Numbered from the stretch's first letter, positions 29,442 through 40,580 are shown. The stretch: DNA of 57,150 nt from Sideroxydans sp. (GCA_013824485.1 PNNY01000002.1:1-57150), one strand, 5' to 3'. Numbers and translations: made by a program. Notes: generated from the letters alone by a model not told the origin.

Positions 29442-30605
29442 ATGCTAGGCATGAGTACGTCTGAAAAGATCCAATTAGGTTCGCGACATCGGTCATCTGG
29501 GCGGTATGCTCGGGCACTGGATACGACGCTGCCCTTTGCTGAATATGTGACGCAGACACGCGCCATGTTGACGCTCGCGCATCACGGTAAGCACGATTCG
29601 AAGCACATCGTTGATGGTAACGCTCCCTTCGAATCTCATCCCTCGTATGAGTTTCTGCAAGGAGAGGGTAAGACTTACAAGCGCGGCGTGTTGCTGGTGC
29701 ATGGCTTGACTGACTCTCCGTATCACATGCGACATCTGGCCGCATTTTTTCAGCGTAATGGTTTCCGAGTGATGGCGGTGTTGTTGCCGGGGCATGGCAC
29801 TCAACCCGGTGATTTGCTGGATGTGAGCTGGAAGGACTGGGCGAAGACGGTGGCGTATGGTGTGGAGCGACTTTCTGAAGAGGTCGAGGATGTTTATCTC
29901 GCAGGCTTCTCGGCGGGCGCAGCGTTGAGTGTGCATCACGCTTCCACCAATAAACGTGTGCGTGGTTTGTTCTTGTTCTCACCTGCATTCGAGATATCAC
30001 ACCGAGCCAAGTGGGCAGGCCTGCACAAGCTATACAGTTGGATGAGCCCATCTGCAGCGTGGGTGAATGTGATGCCTGATCACGACATCTATAAATATGA
30101 ATCTTTCTGCAAGAACGCTGCTGCTCAGATGTATGCGCTGACTAAGGCGCTTCCTAATGAGGATTTCTACATTCCTATCTTCACGGCGGCGAGTGCGGAT
30201 GATGCATCGGTTCATTCCAGCGCTACGCTTCGATTCTTAAAACAGGCAAAACACCATGCGAGTACCTTGGTGTGGTACTCGATCAAGAAGTTGGAACAGA
30301 GCAAAGTGGAATGGGTGGGCAGTGCCATCCCAGCTCAAAAGATATTGAGCAGTGCGCATACCGCCATTGTCATGTCACCTGAGGATGCGCACTATGGCGT
30401 GGCAGGAGAGTATAAGAATTGCTTGCATTACCTTGGGCGAGATGAAGAGCGGTTTGCCACCTGTGCTAGCAATGAACAATCTGTGTTTTTGGGTGAGGTG
30501 AATGAGAAGAACCTGCAAAATGGTTTGTTGCGGCGACTGACATTCAACCCTCATTACACGGTGATGGAAGCGTCAATGCAAAGATTCATCAAGGAGCTTG
30601 GCTGA
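29442..30605 (+). CDS. Alpha/beta hydrolase (carboxylesterase/lysophospholipase-like)
   Basis: GVLLVHGLTDSPYHMRHLAAFFQRNGFRVMAVLLPGHGTQPGDLL; VYLAGFSAGAALSVHHA (GxSxG); alternative ATG at 29451. Confidence 0.85.
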   Translation: MLGMSTSEKIQLGSRHRSSGRYARALDTTLPFAEYVTQTRAMLTLAHHGKHDSKHIVDGNAPFESHPSYEFLQGEGKTYKRGVLLVHGLTDSPYHMRHLAAFFQRNGFRVMAVLLPGHGTQPGDLLDVSWKDWAKTVAYGVERLSEEVEDVYLAGFSAGAALSVHHASTNKRVRGLFLFSPAFEISHRAKWAGLHKLYSWMSPSAAWVNVMPDHDIYKYESFCKNAAAQMYALTKALPNEDFYIPIFTAASADDASVHSSATLRFLKQAKHHASTLVWYSIKKLEQSKVEWVGSAIPAQKILSSAHTAIVMSPEDAHYGVAGEYKNCLHYLGRDEERFATCASNEQSVFLGEVNEKNLQNGLLRRLTFNPHYTVMEASMQRFIKELG

Positions 30606-31342
30606 TGCGGACACAGATATTCGCCCATCGCGGTGCGAACAAAGAGGCGGCGGAGAACACGCGCACTGCTTTTGATAAAGCCTTGCGTTATGCCATTGAT
30701 GGCATCGAGACCGACATCCAGCTCTCGCGGGATGAAGAGGCGGTGTTGTGGCATGACGATGATCTGGCGAAGCTCGGTTTGCCCGAAAAGCGCATCGATG
30801 ATCTGGATCACGCGCAGTTGCAGGCGATGAATTTTGCATCACACTTCGCAGGTGCCGACAAAGAAGGTGTGATATTGCTGGATGATTTCGTTGCTAGCTA
30901 CCGCGCGCGTTGCCGCCTGTTGTTGGAGATAAAGCGTTATCCGGGCGAGCCTGATGCGCGTCAGCACATCAAGGTGAGGGAGACTTTAGCGATCGTGGGG
31001 GTGCCTGATGCCGATCGGGTGCTCGCATCGTCATTCGATCTCGATAGTCTGCTTTACGCGCGTCATATCGCGCCGCAGTTCCCTTTGGTGTTCAACTTAG
31101 AGCCGGAGCACGACGCAGCTTTCGCGGCGCGTGCGTTAGACGAGCATGCTTTCTTGCATGGCCTGTGTGTGCATATCTCGACCTTGGATGAGGTGATGAT
31201 GAGTGTGGTGCGTGAGCGGGGAAAATCCATCGCGGTCTATACCTGCAATTCGGATGAGCAGATCGTCCGTGCGCTGACCTTGGGAGTGGATATCCTCATC
31301 AGCGACTATCCGCAGAAAGCATTGGGGATGAGAGATAGATGA
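30605..31342 (+). CDS. Glycerophosphodiester phosphodiesterase
   Basis: IFAHRGANKEAAENTRTAFDKALRYAIDGIETDIQLSRDEEAVLWHDDDL (HRG...ENT...E.D...H.D). Confidence 0.92.
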   Translation: MRTQIFAHRGANKEAAENTRTAFDKALRYAIDGIETDIQLSRDEEAVLWHDDDLAKLGLPEKRIDDLDHAQLQAMNFASHFAGADKEGVILLDDFVASYRARCRLLLEIKRYPGEPDARQHIKVRETLAIVGVPDADRVLASSFDLDSLLYARHIAPQFPLVFNLEPEHDAAFAARALDEHAFLHGLCVHISTLDEVMMSVVRERGKSIAVYTCNSDEQIVRALTLGVDILISDYPQKALGMRDR

Positions 31343-32898
31343 AGCGCGATTTTGCAGCGTTGGAGGGCGAGTTCGATCTGCTGGTCTGCGGCGGCGGTAT
31401 CTATGGTGCCTGGACGGCCTACGATGCGACCTTGCGCGGACTGAAGGTCGCACTCATCGATCAGGGCGATTGGGCGAGTGGCACTTCTTCCGCGTCGAGC
31501 AAGCTCATCCACGGCGGACTGCGCTATCTCGAGACCTACGATTTCAAGTTGGTGCGCAAAGCGCTGAAAGAGCGACGCATGCTGTTACGCGCGGCTCCGC
31601 ACCGAGTATGGTCCTTGCGGTTTGGTGTGCCTGTCTATAAAGATAGTCGCAATGGCATGCTGAAGATGAAGGCGGGCTTGATGCTGTACGACGCACTCGC
31701 GGGCTTTCCAGAAGCGCCGATGGCTCACCGCTGCTTCGATAAGCGAGGTTTCTCTGCGCAATTCCCTTTCCTTGATGATGCAAACCTTAAAGGTGGTTTC
31801 ACTTACGGTGATGCACAGACCGACGATGCGCGCTTGGTGCTAGAGCTGGTCTCGGGGGCGATGGCACACGGGGCGGTGTGTGTGAACTACACCAAGCTGA
31901 TGGAATGGCAAGAAGACAAAGGACGTGTTTGCGCAGTACTGGTGCATGACGAAGTCGGAGGCGAAACGAAACGCATGCATGCTAGGCAATATGTCGATGC
32001 GACTGGGCGTTGGGCGAGTAAAAGCGAAGCGGTGCGTCTGAGTAAAGGTGTGCACTTGGTGATGCCTGCGTTGCAAACCGACCAAGCCATCTTGCTCACT
32101 GCCAAGGAAGACGGGCGTGTGTTCTTCATCATCCCTTGGTATGGGCGTACGCTTCTTGGTACAACGGATACGGACTATCGCGGCGATGTAGATAAAGTGG
32201 TGGTTGAGGATGCGGATATCGACTATCTGTTGGAAGCCGCCAATCATTATTTCAAGACAGGATGGACGCAGAAGGATGTCATCGCGAGCTACGCGGGCTT
32301 GAGGGTGATGAAGCAGAGCGATGCGCAGCATCCCTCTTCTGCAAGTCGTGATTGGGAGTTGAGGACAGCGCCGAATCATGTTCATCACATCATCGGCGGC
32401 AAGCTCACCTCGGCGCGCGAGGATGCGAGTGAAGTCGTCGATGCGGTGTGCGCTCATCTGGGGGTGAATCGTCGTTGTACGACTCAAGATATACGTTTTC
32501 CGTGGAAGCCAGAACAGCCCTATGCGATCTGGTCGAAAGAGATGCTGGCGCGGGCGCAACGTTTGGGAATCGATGCGACGAGCGCTAAGACCTTGCTGCG
32601 CAGGCATGGTGCGCGTGTGGAAGAATTATTCAGCTTGGTTGAGGTAAAGCCGATGCTTGCCGAGCGAATCGTTCCAGATCTTCCGTTCATTTACGCTGAC
32701 TTGGTGTTCTGCGCGAGCAACGAGATGGTCTTCAGCCTGTCAGACCTCCTTAGAAATCGTTTGCCCTTAATTATCTTGGCCAAGTTGAGTGAAGAGGTGC
32801 TGGCTAGAATCCTGTCTATCTTGGTCGTAGAATCTGGATGGGATGGGGAAAATATGCTTCGAGACAGTGGGTTATGCACATCTGGCGAGCTGAAGTGA
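31339..32898 (+). CDS. Glycerol-3-phosphate dehydrogenase/oxidase (GlpD family)
   Basis: FDLLVCGGGIYGAWTAYDATLRGLKVALIDQGDWASGTSSASSKLIHGGLRYLE; IPWYGRTLLGTTDTDY; HHIIGGKLTSARE. Confidence 0.92.
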   Translation: MKRDFAALEGEFDLLVCGGGIYGAWTAYDATLRGLKVALIDQGDWASGTSSASSKLIHGGLRYLETYDFKLVRKALKERRMLLRAAPHRVWSLRFGVPVYKDSRNGMLKMKAGLMLYDALAGFPEAPMAHRCFDKRGFSAQFPFLDDANLKGGFTYGDAQTDDARLVLELVSGAMAHGAVCVNYTKLMEWQEDKGRVCAVLVHDEVGGETKRMHARQYVDATGRWASKSEAVRLSKGVHLVMPALQTDQAILLTAKEDGRVFFIIPWYGRTLLGTTDTDYRGDVDKVVVEDADIDYLLEAANHYFKTGWTQKDVIASYAGLRVMKQSDAQHPSSASRDWELRTAPNHVHHIIGGKLTSAREDASEVVDAVCAHLGVNRRCTTQDIRFPWKPEQPYAIWSKEMLARAQRLGIDATSAKTLLRRHGARVEELFSLVEVKPMLAERIVPDLPFIYADLVFCASNEMVFSLSDLLRNRLPLIILAKLSEEVLARILSILVVESGWDGENMLRDSGLCTSGELK

Positions 32899-32928
32899 GC
32901 TCGGCCCGATGGGTTGTGGAGTTTATGT

Positions 32929-32957
32929 TTGACAGGGGTTGGGGGCTGACATAGAAT
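32929..32957 (+). promoter_or_regulatory. Sigma-70 promoter of rplM-rpsI
   Basis: TTGACA, 17-nt spacer, TAGAAT. Confidence 0.75.
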
Positions 32958-33005
32958 GCGCGCCCTTCGCAGTCCGTTATTTATTTTTTAGTTTTAGGAA
33001 ATGCC

Positions 33006-33443
33006 ATGAAAACATTTTCCGCCAAGTCCCACGAAGTCCAGCACGATTGGATCCTCGTTGACGCAGCCGACAAAGTGCTGGGCCGTTTGGCCAGCCAGAT
33101 CGCTTACCGCTTGCGCGGCAAGCATAAAGCCATCTTCACGCCACACGTAGATACGGGTGATTTCGTCGTTGTCGTCAACGCCGACAAGGTTCGCGTGACT
33201 GGTAACAAGGCACAAGACAAAATGTATTACCGTCACACTGGTTATCCAGGCGGTATCTTCGAAACCAACTTCACCAAGTTGCAGCAACGTCACCCGCAAC
33301 GCGTTTTGCAAAAGGCCGTACGCGGCATGTTGCCAAAAGGCCCGTTGGGTTACGCGATGCTCGCTAAGCTGAAGGTGTACGGCGGTGCGACACACCCGCA
33401 CAGCGCGCAGCAACCAAAACCAACTGAACTGTTGAAAGCATAA
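33006..33443 (+). CDS. rplM: 50S ribosomal protein L13
   Basis: [41 protein letters not shown]. Confidence 0.97.
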   Translation: MKTFSAKSHEVQHDWILVDAADKVLGRLASQIAYRLRGKHKAIFTPHVDTGDFVVVVNADKVRVTGNKAQDKMYYRHTGYPGGIFETNFTKLQQRHPQRVLQKAVRGMLPKGPLGYAMLAKLKVYGGATHPHSAQQPKPTELLKA

Positions 33444-33445
33444 TC

Positions 33446-33838
33446 ATGAGCACAACTTATAACTACGGAACTGGCCGCCGCAAGAGCGCGGTAGCACGTG
33501 TGTTCATCAAGCCTGGCAAAGGTGACATCACTGTCAACGACAAGCCATTAGATGTATTCTTCTCTCGCGAGACTGGCCGTATGGTCGTTCGTCAACCTTT
33601 GGAACTGACTGAGATGTCTGGCAAGTTCGACATCATGGTCAACGTGTCCGGCGGTGGTGAATCTGGTCAAGCGGGTGCTGTTCGTCACGGTATCACTCGT
33701 GCACTGATCGAATACGATGCGAGCTTGAAGCCAACATTGAGCCAAGCAGGTCTGGTTACACGTGATGCACGCGAAGTCGAACGTAAAAAAGTCGGTTTGC
33801 GCAAGGCGCGTCGCAGGAAACAATTCTCCAAGCGTTAA
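33446..33838 (+). CDS. rpsI: 30S ribosomal protein S9
   Basis: [20 protein letters not shown]...[18 protein letters not shown]. Confidence 0.98.
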   Translation: MSTTYNYGTGRRKSAVARVFIKPGKGDITVNDKPLDVFFSRETGRMVVRQPLELTEMSGKFDIMVNVSGGGESGQAGAVRHGITRALIEYDASLKPTLSQAGLVTRDAREVERKKVGLRKARRRKQFSKR

Positions 33839-33855
33839 GCTTGTGGGAAATTGGG

Positions 33856-33879
33856 AAAGCCGCCTTATGGCGGCTTTTT
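33856..33879 (+). terminator. Intrinsic terminator after rpsI
   Basis: AAAGCCGCC-TTAT-GGCGGCTTTTT. Confidence 0.88.
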
Positions 33880-33913
33880 CATTTATCATTCGGGCACTTA
33901 CAAGGAGTTCAAT

Positions 33914-34942
33914 GTGGTCAAGGTCGGCATCGTAGGCGGCACAGGTTATACCGGAGTCGAGTTGCTTCGCTTGTTGGCGGCACATCCGCAGGTGGAGTTG
34001 CGCGCGATCACTTCGCGTGCCGATGCTGGTATGCCCGTCAGCCAGATGTTCCCCAGCCTGCGTGGCCACGTCGATCTGAACTTCTCGCATCCTGACGAAG
34101 CGGGCTTAGATAAGTGTGATGTGGTTTTCTTCGCTACGCCCAACGGCATCGCGATGCAGCAGACGCGCGCCTTGCTAGACGCGGGTGTAAAGGTCATCGA
34201 CCTTGCTGCAGATTTCCGTATCAAAGACATCCCTGAGTGGGAAAAGTGGTACGGCATGACGCATGCCTGCCCAGACCTAGTGGCAGAAGCGATATATGGC
34301 TTGCCCGAGGTGAATCGCGCACAGATCAAAAACGCACGTCTGGTAGCGAACCCAGGTTGTTATCCAACAGCAGTTCAGCTCGGCTTCATTCCCTTGCTGG
34401 AAGCGGGTGTCATCGAAGAAGGTTCATTGATCGCCGATTCCAAATCGGGCGTGTCTGGTGCTGGGCGCAAGGCCGAGGTGCATTCCCTGTTCTCCGAAGC
34501 GTCGGACAATTTCAAGGCATACGGCGTCGCCGGTCACAGACATCTGCCCGAGATCAAGCAAGGCTTGGCGAATGTGTCGGGTCATCCCGTTGGTCTGACC
34601 TTTGTGCCTCACCTAACGCCACTGATTCGTGGCATCCACGCCACGCTGTACGGTCGCTTGAAAAAGGATGTGGATCTGCAAGCTTTGTACGAACAGCGCT
34701 ATGCCAAGGAAGCGTTCGTCGATGTGTTGCCAGCGGGAGGGATGCCGGAGACGCGTTCCGTGCGTGGCTCCAACATCTGCCGCATCGCTGTTCACAGACC
34801 ACAAGGCGGCGACACTGTGGTCGTGTTGTCGGTCATCGACAATCTGGTCAAAGGTGCAGCAGGTCAGGCAGTGCAAAATATGAACATCATGTTTGGACTG
34901 CCCGAAGCGGCAGGTATCGGCATGATTCCTTTGTTGCCGTAA
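33914..34942 (+). CDS. argC: N-acetyl-gamma-glutamyl-phosphate reductase
   Basis: GTG start; [47 protein letters not shown]. Confidence 0.96.
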   Translation: MVKVGIVGGTGYTGVELLRLLAAHPQVELRAITSRADAGMPVSQMFPSLRGHVDLNFSHPDEAGLDKCDVVFFATPNGIAMQQTRALLDAGVKVIDLAADFRIKDIPEWEKWYGMTHACPDLVAEAIYGLPEVNRAQIKNARLVANPGCYPTAVQLGFIPLLEAGVIEEGSLIADSKSGVSGAGRKAEVHSLFSEASDNFKAYGVAGHRHLPEIKQGLANVSGHPVGLTFVPHLTPLIRGIHATLYGRLKKDVDLQALYEQRYAKEAFVDVLPAGGMPETRSVRGSNICRIAVHRPQGGDTVVVLSVIDNLVKGAAGQAVQNMNIMFGLPEAAGIGMIPLLP

Positions 34943-34945
34943 AGC

Positions 34946-35689
34946 ATGATTCGCAACCTAAAGCGTCGGTTCAGCATCTCCGCACCGCGACTGTCGGTGC
35001 GTCCGCACGTGCCTTGGTATGTGCGTTGGGCGATCACGCTGCCTTTCTTCTTCTTGGCGGGTTTTCTGATCTGGTGGTCTTACGATGCCGGTATGGAGTT
35101 GGCGGGATTCCATCGAGGCAAGGCAGAGCAGGAGATTGCTGCGTTGCGTGATCGTGTCGCGACACTGGAGGCGGAGAATGCGAACCAAGCCAGCCTGCTT
35201 GCCGTGGGGGAGCGCCAAACTCAGATGCAACAAGCCTCTGCTGATGAAGTGCAGGAGCAATTCAAGGCGCTGAATGAGGAGAATCTGCGGCTGAAAGAAG
35301 ACCTTACTTTCTTTCAGAATCTCCCTCTTACCAGTGGGCGTGATGCCGATCTGTCCATCCATAGCCTGAAGTTGGAGGCGGGTAGCCTACCAGGTGAATA
35401 CCATTGCAGGATGTTGCTGGTTCAAGGGGTGCAGCGGCGAGGTGGCGTGTTCGATGGTGACCTGCAGATAGTGGTTAACGGAGAGCAGGACGGCCAAAAA
35501 GTGGTGTTACAATTCCCGCAGAAGACAGCGACAGAAGTGGCGGCACATCACTTGAACTTCAAATACTATCAACGCGTCGATCGTGTATTCAAATTGCCTG
35601 CCGAGTTGCATATCGATAGCGTAGAGATCAGGGTGTTCGAGAAGGGCATGCAAGAGCCCAAAGTCAAACAGACGGTCTTGCTTTCATAA
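34946..35689 (+). CDS. Inner-membrane coiled-coil protein of unknown function (DUF6776-like)
   Basis: Single TM followed by coiled coil (AEQEIAALRDRVATLEAENANQASLLAV); precedes bactofilin gene. Confidence 0.65.
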   Translation: MIRNLKRRFSISAPRLSVRPHVPWYVRWAITLPFFFLAGFLIWWSYDAGMELAGFHRGKAEQEIAALRDRVATLEAENANQASLLAVGERQTQMQQASADEVQEQFKALNEENLRLKEDLTFFQNLPLTSGRDADLSIHSLKLEAGSLPGEYHCRMLLVQGVQRRGGVFDGDLQIVVNGEQDGQKVVLQFPQKTATEVAAHHLNFKYYQRVDRVFKLPAELHIDSVEIRVFEKGMQEPKVKQTVLLS

Positions 35690-35701
35690 CGGAGATGTCC
35701 G

Positions 35702-36109
35702 ATGTTCAGTAAACACAGCAAACCGCAGAATCGTATCGACTCTTTGATCGGTCTAGGCACCAAGGTCAAAGGCGATGTCAGTTTCACGGGTGGACTTCGT
35801 GTCGATGGCGAGATCAGTGGCAATGTGATCGCGGACACTTCCAAAGCGAGTACACTGGTCTTGAGCGAGCACGCGCGCGTGGATGGCGAGATCCGTGTGA
35901 CACACCTCGTCGTCAATGGCATTGTCACTGGCCCTATCTTCGCTGCGGAATATCTGGAACTGCAGAGCAAAGCCAAGGTCACAGGGGATGTGAAGTACAA
36001 GACCCTAGAGATACAGTTGGGCGCGATCGTGGAAGGTAAGTTGGTTCACATCAATGAATCGTCAGAAAAAGTAGTGTCGCTCAAATTGAGCGGTACCGAA
36101 TCGAAATAG
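35702..36109 (+). CDS. Bactofilin (polymer-forming cytoskeletal protein)
   Basis: [61 protein letters not shown] beta-helix repeats. Confidence 0.93.
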   Translation: MFSKHSKPQNRIDSLIGLGTKVKGDVSFTGGLRVDGEISGNVIADTSKASTLVLSEHARVDGEIRVTHLVVNGIVTGPIFAAEYLELQSKAKVTGDVKYKTLEIQLGAIVEGKLVHINESSEKVVSLKLSGTESK

Positions 36110-36126
36110 TTAGTAAGGAGAAAATC

Positions 36127-36477
36127 ATGAATGCTGTGACTGAAATGCAAGATCCTCTGTTGTTCACCGACAACGCGGCCAATAAAGTGAAGCAACTGAT
36201 CGAAGAGGAAGGCAATGCCGACCTGAAGTTGCGCGTGTTCGTCAGCGGTGGCGGATGCTCTGGCTTCCAATATGGCTTCACCTTCGACGAAGTGGCTAAC
36301 GAAGACGACACCGTGATGAGCAAGAACGGCGTGCAGTTGTTGATCGATCCAATGAGCTTTCAGTATCTGGTGGGCGCAGAGATCGATTACACAGAAGGTT
36401 TGGAAGGTTCGCAGTTCGTCATCAAGAACCCGAATGCAACGACCACCTGCGGTTGCGGTTCTTCGTTCTCAGCGTGA
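36127..36477 (+). CDS. erpA: Iron-sulfur cluster insertion protein
   Basis: [23 protein letters not shown]...[16 protein letters not shown]. Confidence 0.95.
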   Translation: MNAVTEMQDPLLFTDNAANKVKQLIEEEGNADLKLRVFVSGGGCSGFQYGFTFDEVANEDDTVMSKNGVQLLIDPMSFQYLVGAEIDYTEGLEGSQFVIKNPNATTTCGCGSSFSA

Positions 36478-36501
36478 TCGAATAAGAAGTTGCACAATGA
36501 G

Positions 36502-36526
36502 CGGGGCGCGCAAGCGCCCCGTTTTT
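36502..36526 (+). terminator. Intrinsic terminator after erpA
   Basis: CGGGGCGC-GCAA-GCGCCCCGTTTTT. Confidence 0.88.
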
Positions 36527-36528
36527 AT

Positions 36529-37629
36529 TTAAGCGGGATAAATTGCGCCCAATACGACGGGATGTTTGGCGCCAGTGACAGCGGGTAGATTGCTGGGGTG
36601 CAGAAGCATGGTTTGCTGCGCCAGCCACGCAAAGGCTATCGCTTCCATCCAGTCTGCATCGATACCGACGGAGTCCGACTTCTTGATCGTGCATTGCGGT
36701 AGGGCGTGTTGCAGATGCGACATGAGGCTGCTGTTGTGGGCGCCACCACCGCACACATAGACTTCTTTGGCGTTCGCACAGAAGCGGTTTACAGCACCTG
36801 CGATGCTGTCGCCGGTCAGGGCAAGCAACGTCGCCTGAACATCTTCTGGTTTCTCATTCCCGCTTAAGCTGTGTGCCAGCCAATCCATGTTGAATAGATC
36901 GCGCCCCGTGCTTTTCGGTGGCTTGGTGCTGAAGAAAGCTTCATCCAGTAGGCTTTGTAGTAACTCAGGGATGACGTTCCCCGTGGCCGCCCAAGCGCCA
37001 TCTTTGTCGTAGGATTTACCTAGATGTTTGGCGATCCATGCATCCATCAGTAGATTGCCGGGGCCGGTGTCGAAGCCAATCGTTGGTTTGCCGATGGGCA
37101 AGTCAGTCACGTTGGCGATGCCGCCGATGTTAAGGATGACGCGATGGATGTTGGGATGACGCAGCACCTTGTCGTGAAAGGCGGGCACCAGTGGTGCGCC
37201 TTGACCACCTGCTGCGATGTCGCGCGAGCGGAAGTCGCTCACCACATGGATGCCAGTCAGTTCGGCGAGCAGAGCGGCGTTGTTCAGTTGGATCGTATAG
37301 CCGTGTTCGGGGCGATGGCGGATAGTCTGACCATGGCAGCCGATGGCTTGGATTAGCGTTGCACCTACGCCAGCTTTTTTCAGAAGACGCTGCGTCGCAT
37401 CGGCATACTCACGCGCGAGTTGATTGGCGATGAGTTGCGCCTGATGTAGCTCGTTGTGTGTGGGTTGGTGCAGCGCCAGCACTGCATCCTTCAACGGTTG
37501 CGGATAAGGCTGATATTGGCTGGCGACGAGGCGGGGTTCAGCTTGCGATAGATCGACCAGTGCGGCATCGACACCGTCCAGGCTGGTGCCGGACATGATG
37601 CCGATGTAGAGGTCGGGTGCGGTGCTCAA
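36529..37629 (-). CDS. anmK: Anhydro-N-acetylmuramic acid kinase
   Basis: YIGIMSGTSLDGVDAALVDL; IGFDTGPGNLLMDAW. Confidence 0.95.
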   Translation of the reverse strand: MSTAPDLYIGIMSGTSLDGVDAALVDLSQAEPRLVASQYQPYPQPLKDAVLALHQPTHNELHQAQLIANQLAREYADATQRLLKKAGVGATLIQAIGCHGQTIRHRPEHGYTIQLNNAALLAELTGIHVVSDFRSRDIAAGGQGAPLVPAFHDKVLRHPNIHRVILNIGGIANVTDLPIGKPTIGFDTGPGNLLMDAWIAKHLGKSYDKDGAWAATGNVIPELLQSLLDEAFFSTKPPKSTGRDLFNMDWLAHSLSGNEKPEDVQATLLALTGDSIAGAVNRFCANAKEVYVCGGGAHNSSLMSHLQHALPQCTIKKSDSVGIDADWMEAIAFAWLAQQTMLLHPSNLPAVTGAKHPVVLGAIYPA

Positions 37630-37635
37630 CGCAAC

Positions 37636-38931
37636 TTAATCGAGTTTTGCGATGCGAGTGTTGCGAAGGAGAGACAGGCGAGTGTGAAGGTCGCGTGTGG
37701 ATTCAACGAACACCATCTTCTGCGCTTCGTTCACTGGCTTGCCATCAGGCAAAGCGACTTTCAATGGGTCGCGATGTACGCCCGCTTGTTTGAACTCATA
37801 GTGCAGGTGGGGGCCGCTAGTCATACCCGTCATGCCAACATAACCGATGACTTCACCTTGGCTCACACGTTGGCCTTTGTGAATGTTGCCGAAGCGGGAC
37901 AGGTGGCCATATACGGTTTCGTAACGGCCTTGGTGATTGATCATCACGACATTACCGTAACCGCCTTTTTTACCAACGAACTCAACCACGCCATCAGCCG
38001 TCACTTTCACTTTTGTGCCGATCGGCGACGCGTAGTCCACGCCTTTATGCGCGCGCCACTTGTTCAATACGGGGTGGAAGCGTGAGTTGGTGAAACCAGA
38101 ACTCACACGAGAGAACTCGATAGGTGAGCGCAAGAAAGCTTTGCGCATGCTCTTGCCGTCAGGAGAGTAGTAGTCGCCCGAGAAATTGGTGGTTTGGAAA
38201 TACACGGCACGGTAAGTGCGCCCTTGATTGACGAACTCGGCAGCCAAGATGCGGCCAGTACGTGCAGCTTCGCCGTTGATGTACGTCATCTCATAGATCA
38301 CACTGAATTTGTCGCCCTTGCGCAGATCGCGGTGGAAGTCGATATCGCCACCGAATATCTCAGCCAATTGGTTGGCAGCGGGATCAGGCAAACCAGCTTC
38401 ATCAGTTGCTGCGAACAAGCTGCTTTGGATCTCGCCGGTACGTACAAAGGTGCGCTGTTCTACCAAAGCCGGTTTCACATCGACCGTGAAGCTGTCGCCA
38501 CTCTTGGCAATGATGACTTGATTGCTCTCGTTATCCAGATAGCGCAGTGCCAGCAAAGCGCCTTCTGCGTTTGTCTCGGCTTGCACTTCCTTGCCTACGC
38601 TCAATTGGCGGAACGAAGCGGCAGGATTGTATTGACGCAGATATTCGCTGGCGGCTTCGTCTTCCACGTTAAGGCGGCGCAACAGTTCGACCACGGTGTC
38701 GCCACGTTGAACGCGCTCATTGCGCCAGAAAGTCGTCGTGGAGGGGGCAGCTTGTGCAGCGGTTGGGAGTGCGATCTCTTGAACGATGGTCTTTTGTGGC
38801 CCAGTCAGAACGTCAGACTGAGGCATGATGCCGAACGCGGTGACCACGCCCAGCAAGGGCAGAGTGGACAAGGTGACGAACCAGCGTAGCTTCAACTTGT
38901 GTGCGTTCAATAAAGAGTTTTGTTGTAACAT
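37636..38931 (-). CDS. M23-family murein peptidase with LysM/opacity-like domain (MepM-like)
   Basis: SSGFTNSRFHPVLNKWRAHKGVDYASPIGTKV; VYGHLSRFGNIHKGQRVSQGEVIGYVGMTGMTSGPHLHYEF. Confidence 0.93.
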   Translation of the reverse strand: MLQQNSLLNAHKLKLRWFVTLSTLPLLGVVTAFGIMPQSDVLTGPQKTIVQEIALPTAAQAAPSTTTFWRNERVQRGDTVVELLRRLNVEDEAASEYLRQYNPAASFRQLSVGKEVQAETNAEGALLALRYLDNESNQVIIAKSGDSFTVDVKPALVEQRTFVRTGEIQSSLFAATDEAGLPDPAANQLAEIFGGDIDFHRDLRKGDKFSVIYEMTYINGEAARTGRILAAEFVNQGRTYRAVYFQTTNFSGDYYSPDGKSMRKAFLRSPIEFSRVSSGFTNSRFHPVLNKWRAHKGVDYASPIGTKVKVTADGVVEFVGKKGGYGNVVMINHQGRYETVYGHLSRFGNIHKGQRVSQGEVIGYVGMTGMTSGPHLHYEFKQAGVHRDPLKVALPDGKPVNEAQKMVFVESTRDLHTRLSLLRNTRIAKLD

Positions 38932-39098
38932 TCGCGCCTCCCTAGGCGGTTAACTCGTGAGCTTCTGTCAGCTGGATATCGGCAGACTGGTTGCATCACT
39001 GAATCGGGAGCGGACTTTAACAGAAAGCGACACCCCCTCAAAACCCGTTCGGTCGATTGGCGCTGACCGACAAGCGGTTTTGATTGATAAAAATCATT

Positions 39099-40295
39099 AT
39101 GAATCAACAAGAAACCTTAGAAGTCATCAAGCGCGGCTCAGAAGAGCTCCTCATCGAGGCTGAACTCATCAAGAAATTGGAGCAGGGGCGCCCCTTGCGT
39201 ATTAAGGCAGGCTTCGACCCTACCGCGCCGGACCTGCACCTAGGCCACACCGTCCTTTTGAATAAGATGCGCCAGTTGCAGGACTTGGGTCACCACGCCC
39301 TGTTCCTTATCGGCGACTTCACCGGCATGATCGGCGACCCCACTGGCAAGAACGCCACACGCCCACCCTTGACGCGTGAGCAGGTGCTCGCCAATGCGCA
39401 GAGCTATAAAGAACAAGTATTCAAGGTGCTCGACCCGAACAAGACCGAAGTCGTGTTCAACTCCACTTGGATGGACAAGTTCAGCGCCGTCGACCTCATC
39501 CGCCTCGCTGCCACCCACACCGTGGCGCAGATGCTGGAGCGCGACGACTTCTCCAAGCGTTACAAGAACAGCCAGCCCATCGCCATCCACGAATTCGTCT
39601 ATCCGCTGGTACAGGGTTACGACTCCGTCGCGCTCAAGGCGGATATCGAGTTGGGTGGTACCGACCAGAAATTCAACCTATTGATGGGGCGTGAGCTGCA
39701 AAAACATCACGGCCAAGCACCGCAGTGCGTGCTCACCATGCCGTTGTTGGAAGGTCTGGATGGCGTGAACAAGATGTCCAAATCCTTGGGCAACTACATC
39801 GGCGTCACCGATACTCCGACCGAGATGTTCGGCAAATTGATGTCCGTGTCCGACGACCTCATGTGGCGCTACCTTGAACTACTTTCCTTTGAAAGCTTGG
39901 CGACCATCGCTAAGTGGAAACAAGACGTGACTGGCGGGCGTAACCCGCGCGACATCAAAGTCCTGCTCGGCCAAGAGATCGTTGCCCGCTTCCATAGCAA
40001 ACAAGCCGCCGTCGATGTGCTGGCTGAATTCGAAGCCCGCTTCCAAAAAGGCGTGCTACCAGACGACATGCCCGAGGTGACTTTGGCTAGCACGGATGGT
40101 CAGATCGGCATCGGTAATCTGCTCAAACAAGCTGGATTGGTGGCAAGTACCTCCGAGGCCATGCGTATGATCGATTCGGGTGCGGTCAAGCTGGATGGCG
40201 AGAAGATCAGCGATAAAGCCTTACAGATCAAGGCGGGAGCGGTCGTTGTGGCACAAGTGGGCAAGCGCAAATTCGGCCGAATCACGGTTCAGTAA
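39099..40295 (+). CDS. tyrS: Tyrosyl-tRNA synthetase
   Basis: [41 protein letters not shown]4 domain at C-terminus; start trimmed from 39084. Confidence 0.96.
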   Translation: MNQQETLEVIKRGSEELLIEAELIKKLEQGRPLRIKAGFDPTAPDLHLGHTVLLNKMRQLQDLGHHALFLIGDFTGMIGDPTGKNATRPPLTREQVLANAQSYKEQVFKVLDPNKTEVVFNSTWMDKFSAVDLIRLAATHTVAQMLERDDFSKRYKNSQPIAIHEFVYPLVQGYDSVALKADIELGGTDQKFNLLMGRELQKHHGQAPQCVLTMPLLEGLDGVNKMSKSLGNYIGVTDTPTEMFGKLMSVSDDLMWRYLELLSFESLATIAKWKQDVTGGRNPRDIKVLLGQEIVARFHSKQAAVDVLAEFEARFQKGVLPDDMPEVTLASTDGQIGIGNLLKQAGLVASTSEAMRMIDSGAVKLDGEKISDKALQIKAGAVVVAQVGKRKFGRITVQ

Positions 40296-40302
40296 ATAGC
40301 GG

Positions 40303-40331
40303 TTGTGTATTGGGGCGTTGTTTTGTAGAAT
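40303..40331 (+). promoter_or_regulatory. Candidate sigma-70 promoter of rpsU
   Basis: TTGTGT, 17-nt spacer, TAGAAT. Confidence 0.5.
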
Positions 40332-40367
40332 CGCGCCCTCAAATTTTTGGTAGAAGGTAGTTTGTTC

Positions 40368-40580
40368 ATGACAACCGTACGTGTAAAAGAGAATGAGCCG
40401 TTCGAAGTAGCAATGCGTCGCTTCAAGCGTTCCGTAGAAAAGACTGGTCTGTTGACCGAGTTGCGCGCTCGTGAGTTCTACGAGAAGCCAACTGCAGAGC
40501 GCAAGCGCAAGCTGGCTGCTGCTGTTAAGCGTCACTACAAGCGTCTGCGCAGCCAAACACTGCCACCAAAGCTCTACTAA
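40368..40580 (+). CDS. rpsU: 30S ribosomal protein S21
   Basis: [55 protein letters not shown]. Confidence 0.97.
   Translation: MTTVRVKENEPFEVAMRRFKRSVEKTGLLTELRAREFYEKPTAERKRKLAAAVKRHYKRLRSQTLPPKLY

Noticed and set aside
29155-30051. 298-aa minus-strand ORF spanning the ydcF-like end and the hydrolase gene
   Set aside because: Overlaps two recognisable genes and reads as low-complexity His/Arg/Ser-rich peptide.
34237-35151. 304-aa plus-strand ORF overlapping argC and the next gene in another frame
   Set aside because: Out-of-frame reading of argC; Arg/Ser-rich low-complexity product with no motif.
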